Assembly (NCBI RefSeq): GCF_946885885.1
Contig: NZ_CAMPHN010000214.1
Location: forward strand, 1-6,841
Length of the DNA stretch: 6,841 nucleotides
Direction of reading: 5' to 3'
DNA from: an uncultured Pseudomonas sp.
GTDB lineage: Bacteria; Pseudomonadota; Gammaproteobacteria; Pseudomonadales; Pseudomonadaceae
How positions within the stretch are numbered: position 1 is the first letter of the stretch; each line of letters begins with the position of its first letter. The notes under the pieces are model-generated. The model saw only the letters and a program-made list of their open reading frames with translations, searched no databases and was not told where the DNA came from. The position numbers and the translations under genes were made by a program. Below are positions 1 through 6,426 of the stretch, one piece after another.

Positions 1-31
1 CACCGATCAATAGCAGGTCATAGTGGTTCAT
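1..31 (-). CDS. 5' end of a probable FAD/NAD(P)-dependent oxidoreductase (partial)
   Basis: An ATG at 31-29 opens a frame that stays open to the window edge and encodes MNHYDLLLIG. A short polar start followed by a hydrophobic strand ending in Ile-Gly is typical of the first beta strand of a dinucleotide-binding fold (usually YDxxxIGxGxxG), but the glycine motif itself lies outside the window, so the family is an inference from ten residues. An AAAGGA-like sequence (complement of 44-49) lies about 12 nt upstream, a long spacing for a Shine-Dalgarno site. The start is 67 nt after the stop of the DUF3047 gene and in the same direction, so it is probably the next gene of the operon. Its codons 3-7 form one arm of an inverted repeat with the intergenic region. 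Any other protein beginning with a Rossmann-like strand is possible. Confidence 0.5.
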   Translation of the reverse strand, partial: MNHYDLLLIG

Positions 32-95
32 TGCGCCGAAGATTCCTTTATTCACCGCTGAAACAAGGCTGCATGGTAAAGACTATGACCCTGCT
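12..95 (-). repeat. Inverted repeat flanking the start codon of the leftmost gene
   Basis: The arms are 12-24 (agcaggtcatagt) and 82-95 (actatgaccctgct). They are complementary over 13 pairs with one bulged base and enclose 57 nt. In the minus-strand transcript the first arm would lie just after the DUF3047 stop codon, and the second would cover codons 3-7 of the next gene. A folded transcript could hide or loop out the start region of that gene. It is not followed by a T-run, so it does not look like an intrinsic terminator. Function is inferred only. Confidence 0.5.
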
Positions 96-98
96 CTG

Positions 99-818
99 TC
101 AGGGGTTGCGCTGCATCCGCAATTGCGGTTCCGCGAAGTAGCTCTCAACACGCTCGCCGGTGTTGTCGCTGTCGGCGGCGAACACCACGCCGAGGATGCG
201 CCGCGGCGCGCTGCCGAAGGCGGCGATGGCATCCGCGCGCAGGTCGCGGTTTTCCGTCAACCATTGGCCAAGCGGCGCCTCGGGGCCGCGCAATACATAC
301 ATCTCAACGGTTTCGGTATAGGCGCTGCGGGCATGGCTACCGGGCGCCCGGCGGTTGTCCCAGACATAGCTGAGGGTCGCCGCCGGCAGGTCCGGATCGA
401 AGAAGGTGCGCGCCAGACGCAGCTTCTGCCGGGTGACGAACGACAGCGTATCCAGCGGGTAGTCGAGCAGCACATAGACCCGCGCCGCGTAGTCGTCGCC
501 CTCGCGGGTGGCGAAGCGCGCTTTGTCGAGTTTGCGCTCGGTGCGCCATTGCCAGCTCAGCTGCCATTGCTGATCGCCAGCCAGATCGAGCGGGTGCAGC
601 ACCCCGCCGGCAGCGGCATCGGCCTGGATATGCAGCACCTGACGGCCATCCTGCTCGACCAGGCTGCGCGCGGACGGCTTGAGCTTGGGAATATCCGCCA
701 AGCGCCAGGGCGCCGACCATTCCCCTGCGGGCGGGCCGGAGGTCCAGGGTGTCAGCTGGTTGTCGCTGGCGTGAGCCAGCGGCGCCGCCAGCAACCAGGC
801 GATCAGTAGGCCGCGCAT
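99..818 (-). CDS. Secreted DUF3047 family protein
   Basis: This is a 239-residue protein of unknown function. I place the start at the ATG at 818-816 because it overlaps the stop of the upstream gene by one base (TGATG, translational coupling) and directly opens a signal peptide: a short basic start, a hydrophobic core at about residues 3-15 and an Ala-His-Ala cleavage site after residue 17. A longer frame starting at 890 would put 24 Ala/Arg-rich residues before it, inside the upstream gene. Features I associate with DUF3047 are visible: LSWQW (87-91), GDDYAARVYV (107-116), YVWDNR (151-156), a WLTENRDLRAD segment (186-196) and ADSDNTGE (215-222). The mature protein is probably periplasmic and beta-rich; no catalytic residues can be assigned. 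It is the last complete gene of the run. Its placement after a redox fusion suggests an envelope role in the same pathway, but that is a guess. Confidence 0.85.
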   Translation of the reverse strand: MRGLLIAWLLAAPLAHASDNQLTPWTSGPPAGEWSAPWRLADIPKLKPSARSLVEQDGRQVLHIQADAAAGGVLHPLDLAGDQQWQLSWQWRTERKLDKARFATREGDDYAARVYVLLDYPLDTLSFVTRQKLRLARTFFDPDLPAATLSYVWDNRRAPGSHARSAYTETVEMYVLRGPEAPLGQWLTENRDLRADAIAAFGSAPRRILGVVFAADSDNTGERVESYFAEPQLRMQRNP

Positions 819-2959
819 CAGCTGCGTCGCCAGGCGTGGAAGCGCTCGAGCAGACGCAACAGCCCTTGCGGCGCATGGGCGCGCTTCCATTCGCCGGCCG
901 CGTATTTATTGGCTTCGGCCATGGTCGGGTAGCTGTGGATGGTGCCGAGAATCTTGTTCAGACCCAGCCTATGCTTCATCGCCAACACGTATTCGGCGAG
1001 CAGTTCGCCGGCGTGCTCGCCGACGATGGTCGCGCCGAGGATCTTGTCCTTGCCCGGCACGGTCAGCACCTTGACGAAGCCGTGGTCGGCGTCGTCGGCG
1101 ATCGCCCGGTCGAGGTCGTCGATGCCGTAACGGGTCACTTCATAGGCGATTCCCTTGGCGTTCGCCTCGCCTTCACTGAGGCCAACCCGCGCCACTTCCG
1201 GATCGGTAAAGGTACAGGCGGGAATCACCCGGTAATCCACCTTAAAGCGCTTCAGTGGACTAAATAGCGCATTCACCGCCGCGTACCAGGCCTGGTGCGC
1301 GGCGACGTGGGTGAACTGATACGGCCCGGTGACATCGCCCACGGCGTAGATATTGGGGAAGCGCGTGGCCAGGTATTCGTCGGTTTCCAGGGTGCCGTTG
1401 GGCCGCAAGGTCAGGCCCAGTTCCTCGACGCCATAGCCTTTGACGTTGGCCACCCGGCCGAGGGCCAGCAGCAGGCAATCGAAGGCGATCACCACCTCCT
1501 CGCCGGTATCCAGGCGGCGGGCGACCATGCGTTGCTCGCCGTTGACCAGTTCGAAGCGCTCAGCCTTGTGCTGCAGGCGCACATCCACGCCGTCGGCACG
1601 CAGGCTGCCCAGCACCAGCTCGCTGGCATCGGCATCCTCGCGCGGCAACAGGCGCTCGGCCAGCTCGACCTGAATCACCTGGCTACCGAGGCGCTGAAAC
1701 GCCTGGGCCAGCTCACAACCGATAGGCCCGCCGCCGAGCACCAGCAGCCAGCGCGGTTGTTCGCGCAGGCTCCAGATGGTGTCCGAGGTGTAGCCGCGCA
1801 TCAGCTCCAAACCGGGGATCTTCGGCACCAGCGGGCGCGCGCCGGCGGCGATGATCAGGTTGCGGCTGGTCAGGGTCTGGCCATTCACTTCCACCGCCCA
1901 GGGAGAAAGAATTTTCGCCTCGCCCTGGATCACCTCGACGCCCAGGCCGCTGTAGCGCTCGACCGAGTCGTGCGGCTCGATATCGGCGATCACCCGCTGG
2001 ATGCGTTGCATCACCGCGGGGAAATCCACAGTGCCGCCGACGCCGGTAAAGCCCAGGGCCGGGCCTTTTTTCAGCTCGTTGGCCAGCTTGGCCGAACGCA
2101 GCAGCGCCTTGGACGGCACGCAGCCGGTGTTCAGGCAGTCGCCGCCCATCTGGTGTTTCTCGATCAGGCTGACCTTGGCTTTGACCGCAGCGGCGATATA
2201 GGAACTGACCAAGCCACCGGCACCGGCACCGATCACCACCAGGTTACGGTCGAAGCTCTTGGGTTTGTGCCAGCCGGCATACACCCGCCGCGCCTGGATC
2301 AGGCCCAGCAGCTTGCGCGCGATCAACGGGAACACCCCGAGCAGGACGAAGGCGCCGAGCAGGCCCGGCGAGAGGATGCCGGCCAGCGACTCGAGCTGGC
2401 CCAGTTCGCGCCCGGCGTTCACATAGACCAGGGTGCCCGGCAGCATGCCGAGTTGGCTGACCCACCAATAGGTGCGCACGGGCAGGCGGGTCAGGCCCAT
2501 CGCCAGGTTGATCAGAAAGAACGGAAAGATCGGCACCAGACGCAGGGCGAACAGGTAGAACGCGCCTTCGCGCTCGACCCCGGCGTCGATCCCGGCCAGA
2601 CGCTGGCCGAAGCGCGCCTGCACCCAGTCGCGCAGCAGAAAGCGGCTGCTGAGCATGGCCAGGGTCGCGCCCAGGGTGGAGGCGAAGGACACCAGCACGA
2701 AACCTTCGAGCAGGCCGAACAGCGCGCCGGCCAGCAGCGTCATCAAGGCCGCGCCGGGCAAGGACAGCGCGGTGACCGCGACATAGGCGAGGAAGAACGC
2801 CCCCGCCGCCAGCCAGGGTTGCGCCGCGACCTGAGCGTTCAGCGCCGCCTGTTGCGCCTTGAGCGCGTCCAGGTTGAGGTACTGGCCGACGTCGAAGACG
2901 AAGAAGCTACCGAGCAGGGCCAGGATCAGGCCCAGTAATGCGATTTTGCGGCTATTCAT
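818..2959 (-). CDS. VTT (TVP38/TMEM64) membrane domain fused to a mercuric reductase-like FAD disulfide oxidoreductase
   Basis: This 713-residue protein has two parts. Residues 1-225 are a hydrophobic VTT/DedA-like domain with about six membrane segments and the conserved-looking stretch FPFFLINLAMG (145-155), TYWW and GMLPGTLVYVNAG. Residues 235-700 are a pyridine nucleotide-disulfide oxidoreductase: FAD-binding GAGAGG (244-249), redox pair CLNTGC (Cys275/Cys280), NAD(P)-binding GGGPIGCELA (409-418), second FAD motif YAVGDVTG (538-545), and the dimerisation domain with HSYPTMAE (His675, Glu682) as a probable His-Glu acid-base pair. True MerA features are absent: no N-terminal heavy-metal domain and no C-terminal cysteine pair, so mercury reduction is not supported. 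The likely role is a membrane-anchored NAD(P)H-dependent reductase or dehydrogenase of an unknown substrate. The ATG overlaps the upstream stop by 8 nt, with GGAGG 9 nt before it. Similar fusions are often annotated simply as mercuric reductase. Confidence 0.9.
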   Translation of the reverse strand: MNSRKIALLGLILALLGSFFVFDVGQYLNLDALKAQQAALNAQVAAQPWLAAGAFFLAYVAVTALSLPGAALMTLLAGALFGLLEGFVLVSFASTLGATLAMLSSRFLLRDWVQARFGQRLAGIDAGVEREGAFYLFALRLVPIFPFFLINLAMGLTRLPVRTYWWVSQLGMLPGTLVYVNAGRELGQLESLAGILSPGLLGAFVLLGVFPLIARKLLGLIQARRVYAGWHKPKSFDRNLVVIGAGAGGLVSSYIAAAVKAKVSLIEKHQMGGDCLNTGCVPSKALLRSAKLANELKKGPALGFTGVGGTVDFPAVMQRIQRVIADIEPHDSVERYSGLGVEVIQGEAKILSPWAVEVNGQTLTSRNLIIAAGARPLVPKIPGLELMRGYTSDTIWSLREQPRWLLVLGGGPIGCELAQAFQRLGSQVIQVELAERLLPREDADASELVLGSLRADGVDVRLQHKAERFELVNGEQRMVARRLDTGEEVVIAFDCLLLALGRVANVKGYGVEELGLTLRPNGTLETDEYLATRFPNIYAVGDVTGPYQFTHVAAHQAWYAAVNALFSPLKRFKVDYRVIPACTFTDPEVARVGLSEGEANAKGIAYEVTRYGIDDLDRAIADDADHGFVKVLTVPGKDKILGATIVGEHAGELLAEYVLAMKHRLGLNKILGTIHSYPTMAEANKYAAGEWKRAHAPQGLLRLLERFHAWRRS

Positions 2960-3920
2960 CAGTCAGCGCCTCCAACGCGCACAGGCTTTGGCACAGGCTG
3001 AAGCCGGCCAGCAGGGCCTGCTGCGGACGATCCGCGCAGGCCCCGAGAATACGGGAACGGTAGGACAGTTCGGCCGGGCTGCCCGCGGGCCACTGGCGGT
3101 CGAAATCGGCGAGAAAGGCCTCGTGGTCGTAGTTCAGCGGCAACGCCTCGATAAATAGGCCGTCGCGCTCGCAGCGATACAGCGCGGCGGCATGGGGCGT
3201 GGTGGCGATGCGGCTGAGCAGGCCGTAACGGCCGCCGGCGAAGTTCGGCATCCCGGCCGCGCCGTTATTGATCAACGCGCCCGGCTCAAGGTTCAACGCC
3301 ACCGCCGCGCAGCTGTGACTGGTGGCCAGCACACTCACCCGGTTGGCCGCCAGCCACTGCTCGAGCTGTTGCTGGCGCGGTGGCTCACGCAAGGCCTCGC
3401 GGGAACAATCCCAGCCGGCCAGCGACTGCTCGTCGCCATGGCTGATCGCCACGCGCTGGCCGCCGACGCCGACCAGGGCGGTGGCCGGCCGCCCCGCCAG
3501 TCGCGCGGCCAGCCCCGGCAACGTTTTTACGGTTTGATTCAATTCAAGCTGGATAGCGTTGGAGCGCTCGACCACCGCCTCATCCACCGACATCGGGTAG
3601 GCGCAGCCGCAACCGGCGCCGCTGTCGGCCGCGCGACCGAGTTCGGTTTCGACATTGCCGCGCAAGGCCAGATGGCCGCTCAGCCCCTGCTCTATGGCCT
3701 GGAAAATCTGCGGATCGCGGTCGAACCAATGGGCATCGCCGTTGAATACCGCCCGCGCGCCGGGCTCGGCAATCAGCCGCTTTTCCAGCGCGGCCAGCGC
3801 CTGGCGATTGCCGTACAGGCCGCCGACCACATAGAGCGCGTCGCACTCAAAGAGCGGCTCACCGCTAAAGGCATCCTGTGCCAGGCGGTAGTCCAGCGGG
3901 CAGTCGCGGCCGGCGCGCAT
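2952..3920 (-). CDS. Metallophosphoesterase-like protein with altered metal-binding motifs
   Basis: This 322-residue, probably cytosolic protein shows the block order of calcineurin-like phosphoesterases, but degenerate. VVGGLYGN (31-38) stands where GDxHGN is expected, so the metal ligands Asp and His are replaced by Gly and Tyr. FNGDAHWFDRD (59-69) resembles GDxVDRG, RGNVE (87-91) resembles GNHE, SHGDE (160-164) resembles the HG block, TSHS (200-203) resembles GHTH, and INNGAAGMPN (217-226) resembles the NPGSVG block. An unusual GAGCGCAYP segment (101-109) adds Cys103 and Cys105, and there are ten cysteines in all. The start is the only ATG possible, because an in-frame TAG lies three codons upstream at 3927-3929; the Shine-Dalgarno sequence is weak. 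Its stop overlaps the next gene by 8 nt. It may be a variant hydrolase using other ligands, or a binding protein. Its substrate is unknown; neighbours suggest an organoarsenic or nucleoside-linked intermediate. Confidence 0.75.
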   Translation of the reverse strand: MRAGRDCPLDYRLAQDAFSGEPLFECDALYVVGGLYGNRQALAALEKRLIAEPGARAVFNGDAHWFDRDPQIFQAIEQGLSGHLALRGNVETELGRAADSGAGCGCAYPMSVDEAVVERSNAIQLELNQTVKTLPGLAARLAGRPATALVGVGGQRVAISHGDEQSLAGWDCSREALREPPRQQQLEQWLAANRVSVLATSHSCAAVALNLEPGALINNGAAGMPNFAGGRYGLLSRIATTPHAAALYRCERDGLFIEALPLNYDHEAFLADFDRQWPAGSPAELSYRSRILGACADRPQQALLAGFSLCQSLCALEALTDE

Positions 3921-3947
3921 CAGGCTCTAGCCCCCAGCCAAAGAGCG

Positions 3948-3966
3948 GTAGGGTGCGCCAAACGGC
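3948..3966. repeat. Shortened half-copy of the GTAGGGTGCGC palindromic repeat
   Basis: The sequence gtagggtgcgcca followed by aacg matches the left half of the full palindrome at 5372-5429, in the same orientation, but lacks the nine bases tgcgcacca between the two parts. No matching right arm is present nearby, so it cannot form the same hairpin. It occupies much of the 47-nt gap between the symporter stop and the phosphoesterase-like start. Confidence 0.6.
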
Positions 3967-3967
3967 A

Positions 3968-5347
3968 TCAGGCAGTCCTCCGCAGCCAGCCGGGCAGCAG
4001 ATAGCCCAATACACACAACCCTAGGCCATAAAGGTTGGTGCCGAGCAGCAGCGCGTACTTGCCGTCGCCGATCGCCCAGCCCTGCGGAATCCAGCCCAGG
4101 GTGAGGGCCACGCCCAGGCCCAGGCCGATCCAGAAACTCAGGTGGAAGCCCAGGCGGGTCGGCATGGTCAGGCCGTGCAGAACGAACACCGGCGCCAGGC
4201 CAATGACCATGGTGCCGCTGATGGTGGTGGCTTTGAGAATGTCGGTGCCGGCGATCATCGGCAGGTTGCCGAGCAGGGCGAACAGCACCATCACCGCCAT
4301 GCCCACGCCTATGGCCTTCTGACCGAGGTCGCGGCCGGCCAGCTTGGGCAATTCGCGGCCAGCCAGCTTGGCCAGACTGGAGAAGGTCGAGTCCAGGGTC
4401 GAACCGGCCGCCGAGACCATCACCACGGTCATCACCAGCAGCGCGCCTATGCCCAGGGTCTTGGCCAGATCCGCCGGCACATTGCCGGACGCGGCCAGGC
4501 CGGTCAGCTGCGCGTGCACGCCGATCAGGCTGAAGGCGAGGATGGCGATAAAGCCCAGCACCCCGGCGATCAGGAACGAGCGGCGCATGGTCTTTTCTTC
4601 GCTGATAAAGCCACGGTCGGTCAGCACCGGATCATGGAAGCCATAGCTGAACGCTTGCAGACCGGCGACCAGCAACAGGTCGACCCCGGCATTCAGCGCC
4701 CAGTCGCTGGTGCTGGCCAGTTCCGCGGGTGAATGCTGCGGCAGCACCAGGCCGAGCACCCAGACCAGCGCCACGACGAAGATCGCCGCCTGCGCCGCGT
4801 CGGTGAGAATCGAGCTGCGCAAGCCGCCGCGCAGGCTGTAGGCCAGGGTCACGGCGGTGAACAGCAGCGCCGAGGCGATGAACTCGACACTGCCGGCGTC
4901 GCCGTAATAGCCGCCGACCACCGCGGTGTTGCTCCACACCTCATTGAACAGGCGGATCAGAATGGCCGCGGAAAACGCCAGGGCCGCGCCGCGGCCGTAA
5001 TGGCTGCTCAAAAAACTCACCAACCCGGTGGCGGCGAAACGCCGACGCAGGCGGTAGATGACGAAGCCGGTCAGCGGAATCGACAGCCAGTACATGGCGT
5101 ACGCCAGGCCGCCGACCAGGCCGTAACTGGCGCCGAGGTTGGCGGCGTTGGTCACCGACTTGGCGAAGATCCAGCTGATAAAGATGCTCGACGTCAGCAA
5201 CCAGGGCGCCGCGCTACGGCCCTGGTCGTCCTCGCCGTTGAAAAAGCCGCCGAGGGTCACGGTGCGCGGCGACAATGCCAGCATCAGCACGCCGTAAACC
5301 ACGAGAAAGCCCCAGAAAAACAGCCCGGTAAGACTGGTGGGTTGCAT
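3968..5347 (-). CDS. Sodium:solute symporter (SSS) family transporter
   Basis: This 459-residue inner-membrane protein has about twelve to thirteen hydrophobic segments spread over its length. Two motifs place it in the SSS family (relatives: PutP, sodium/glucose symporters). One is the family signature region YSLRGGLRSSILTDAAQ (170-186). The other is the Ser/Thr-rich stretch VSAAGSTLDSTFSS (311-324), in the position where SSS proteins bind sodium. SNTAVVGGYYG (139-149) is another short conserved-looking segment. The substrate cannot be read from sequence; being directly downstream of ArsS suggests it carries the substrate or product of that enzyme. The start at 5347 is backed by AAGGAG (complement of 5353-5358) with a 5-nt spacer. 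It follows ArsS by 78 nt, most of which is a palindromic repeat. An 8-residue tandem repeat lies in the loop after the Ser/Thr-rich helix. Confidence 0.88.
   Translation of the reverse strand: MQPTSLTGLFFWGFLVVYGVLMLALSPRTVTLGGFFNGEDDQGRSAAPWLLTSSIFISWIFAKSVTNAANLGASYGLVGGLAYAMYWLSIPLTGFVIYRLRRRFAATGLVSFLSSHYGRGAALAFSAAILIRLFNEVWSNTAVVGGYYGDAGSVEFIASALLFTAVTLAYSLRGGLRSSILTDAAQAAIFVVALVWVLGLVLPQHSPAELASTSDWALNAGVDLLLVAGLQAFSYGFHDPVLTDRGFISEEKTMRRSFLIAGVLGFIAILAFSLIGVHAQLTGLAASGNVPADLAKTLGIGALLVMTVVMVSAAGSTLDSTFSSLAKLAGRELPKLAGRDLGQKAIGVGMAVMVLFALLGNLPMIAGTDILKATTISGTMVIGLAPVFVLHGLTMPTRLGFHLSFWIGLGLGVALTLGWIPQGWAIGDGKYALLLGTNLYGLGLCVLGYLLPGWLRRTA
4330..4377 (-). repeat. In-frame 24-bp tandem duplication inside the symporter gene
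   Basis: Two adjacent 24-bp units, 4330-4353 and 4354-4377, share a core that begins cgcggcc and contains gccagcttgg, with only two differences in the first 20 positions. They encode the related octapeptides AKLAGREL and PKLAGRDL (about residues 326-341), in a polar loop between membrane segments. The period is a whole number of codons, so the frame is preserved. Confidence 0.6.
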
Positions 5348-5371
5348 GGATACTCCTTGATTGATCAGGTT

Positions 5372-5429
5372 GTAGGGTGCGCCATGCGCACCAAACGCTG
5401 CCGGCCTTGGTGCGCGCAGCGCACCCTAC
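5372..5429. repeat. Long palindromic repeat (REP-like) in the ArsS-symporter gap
   Basis: The outer arms gtagggtgcgc (5372-5382) and gcgcaccctac (5419-5429) are perfectly complementary over 11 bp. After a 3x3 internal loop, the inner arms gcgcaccaa (5386-5394) and ttggtgcgc (5407-5415) pair over 9 bp around a 12-nt loop. This GTAGGGTGCGC palindrome resembles dispersed extragenic palindromes of Pseudomonas and relatives. Its right arm contains the stop codon of ArsS (TAG, 5428-5426). In the transcript it would form a strong hairpin between two cistrons and could stabilise the upstream message or lower expression of the symporter. There is no T-run typical of a terminator. Confidence 0.85.
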
Positions 5430-6403
5430 TCATGCAGTGCGCCGCCGCAGCTGGAGCCCTGTCCGGCCGTGCAGGCGAAACAATGATCGCGGGTGACGAT
5501 GGGGTTGCCGTTCAGCTTGGCATTCAGCAGATCGCGCAAGTGCGGACGATCGCGGCTGATCAGTTGGTCCGGCAGTTCGAGCGGCAAATCGAGCATCTGG
5601 TTGAAGTCGCAGTCGTACAGGTAACCCTGCCAGTCGACGCTGACCAGGCTGCGGCACATCAACGGTGCGAGGTTTTCCGGGCGGTAGCTGTCGCGCAGCA
5701 ATTGCATGTAGCCGTTGAACTGGCCCTTGCTGACCAGGGTGCTGCCGAACCGCGCAATCGGCTGGTTGGTGATGCACAGCAGATGGTTGAAGCGGATGCC
5801 GAAGTCTTCCAACAGATGGCGCTTGTAATCGGCCTCCAGCGCGGCTTGCGGCGGCGGCAGGCTCGGGCCTTGCGGGTTGTACACCAGATTCAGCAGCAGG
5901 CCGCTGCCTTCCTGGCCGTAACCCAGGGCGTTGAGCTGTTGCAGACCCTCGATACTGGCGTCGAACACGCCATCGCCGCGTTGTTTGTCGACGTTATCGC
6001 GCGAGTAACAGGGCAAGGAAGCGGTGACCTCGACGCCCTGCTCGGCGAGAAACCGCGCCAGGTCTTCATAGCCCGGCTCGCTGAGAATGGTCAGGTTGCA
6101 ACGGTCGATCACCCTCAGCCCCTCGCGCCGCGCGTGCTGGACGATCTCGCGAAAACGCGGGTGCATCTCCGGCGCGCCGCCGGTCAAGTCCAGGGTGTGC
6201 ACCGGGTGAGCATCGATCACTCGATGCAGCAGCGCCAGGCTCTCGTCGGTCATCGCCTCGGTGCGCGTCGGCCCGGCATTGACGTGACAATGCAGGCAAC
6301 GCTGGTTACAGCGGTAAGTCAGGTTGATCTGCAACGCCTCCAACCCGCCGCGGCGGATCGCCGGGAAAGCCAGTTGGTCGAGCAGGGGAAGCATCGCGTG
6401 CAC
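5426..6403 (-). CDS. arsS: ArsS-family radical SAM enzyme (arsenosugar biosynthesis type, DUF3641 C-terminus)
   Basis: This 325-residue cytosolic radical SAM protein carries the [4Fe-4S] motif CxxxCxxC at Cys32, Cys36 and Cys39 in RCNQRCLHCHVNAGP, followed by the SAM-binding LTGGAPE (73-79). The C-terminal half has the cysteine-rich DUF3641 pattern: a Cys250/Cys265 pair in CRSLVSVDWQGYLYDCDFNQ and a terminal CFACTAGQGSSCGG (308-321), which may hold an auxiliary cluster or bind substrate. Characterised ArsS enzymes use SAM to attach a 5'-deoxyadenosyl group to dimethylarsenate, the first step toward arsenosugars. No arsenic methyltransferase is seen here, so the true substrate is inferred. I accept the GTG at 6403 because AAGGAG lies 6 nt upstream; the ATG at 6394 would be 15 nt away. 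The length is normal for the family. It is the first gene of the run, and its last codon and stop lie in or beside a palindromic repeat. Confidence 0.92.
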   Translation of the reverse strand: MHAMLPLLDQLAFPAIRRGGLEALQINLTYRCNQRCLHCHVNAGPTRTEAMTDESLALLHRVIDAHPVHTLDLTGGAPEMHPRFREIVQHARREGLRVIDRCNLTILSEPGYEDLARFLAEQGVEVTASLPCYSRDNVDKQRGDGVFDASIEGLQQLNALGYGQEGSGLLLNLVYNPQGPSLPPPQAALEADYKRHLLEDFGIRFNHLLCITNQPIARFGSTLVSKGQFNGYMQLLRDSYRPENLAPLMCRSLVSVDWQGYLYDCDFNQMLDLPLELPDQLISRDRPHLRDLLNAKLNGNPIVTRDHCFACTAGQGSSCGGALHE

Positions 6404-6409
6404 GGTTCG

Positions 6410-6415
6410 CTCCTT
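6410..6415 (-). promoter_or_regulatory. Ribosome binding site that fixes the GTG start of arsS
   Basis: The complement reads AAGGAG, a near-perfect Shine-Dalgarno sequence. It is 6 nt before the GTG at 6403 and 15 nt before the alternative ATG at 6394, which favours the GTG. Confidence 0.75.
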
Positions 6416-6426
6416 ATTTGCTTGCC

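Noticed and set aside
123..809. A 228-residue plus-strand frame opposite the DUF3047 gene
   Set aside because: Antisense to a protein with signal peptide, family motifs and translational coupling; no features of its own.
819..890. A 24-residue N-terminal extension of the DUF3047 protein
   Set aside because: It lies wholly inside the upstream gene, would bury the signal peptide, and the TGATG overlap gives a better start at 818.
1295..2938. A 547-residue open frame on the plus strand opposite the VTT-oxidoreductase gene
   Set aside because: It is rich in Gln, His, Ala and Arg with no recognisable domain, and lies exactly antisense to a gene with clear motifs; typical of GC-rich reverse-strand frames.
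818..2959. Annotation as a genuine mercuric reductase
   Set aside because: The heavy-metal domain and the C-terminal cysteine pair are absent, and no other mer genes are nearby.
3192..4004. A 270-residue plus-strand frame opposite the phosphoesterase-like gene
   Set aside because: It has the same Gln/Arg/Ala-rich shadow composition and no recognisable motif or ribosome binding context.
5372..5429. Palindrome as a rho-independent terminator between arsS and the symporter
   Set aside because: There is no T-run after the stem and the loop structure is interrupted, so it fits a dispersed repeat better, though partial attenuation is not excluded.
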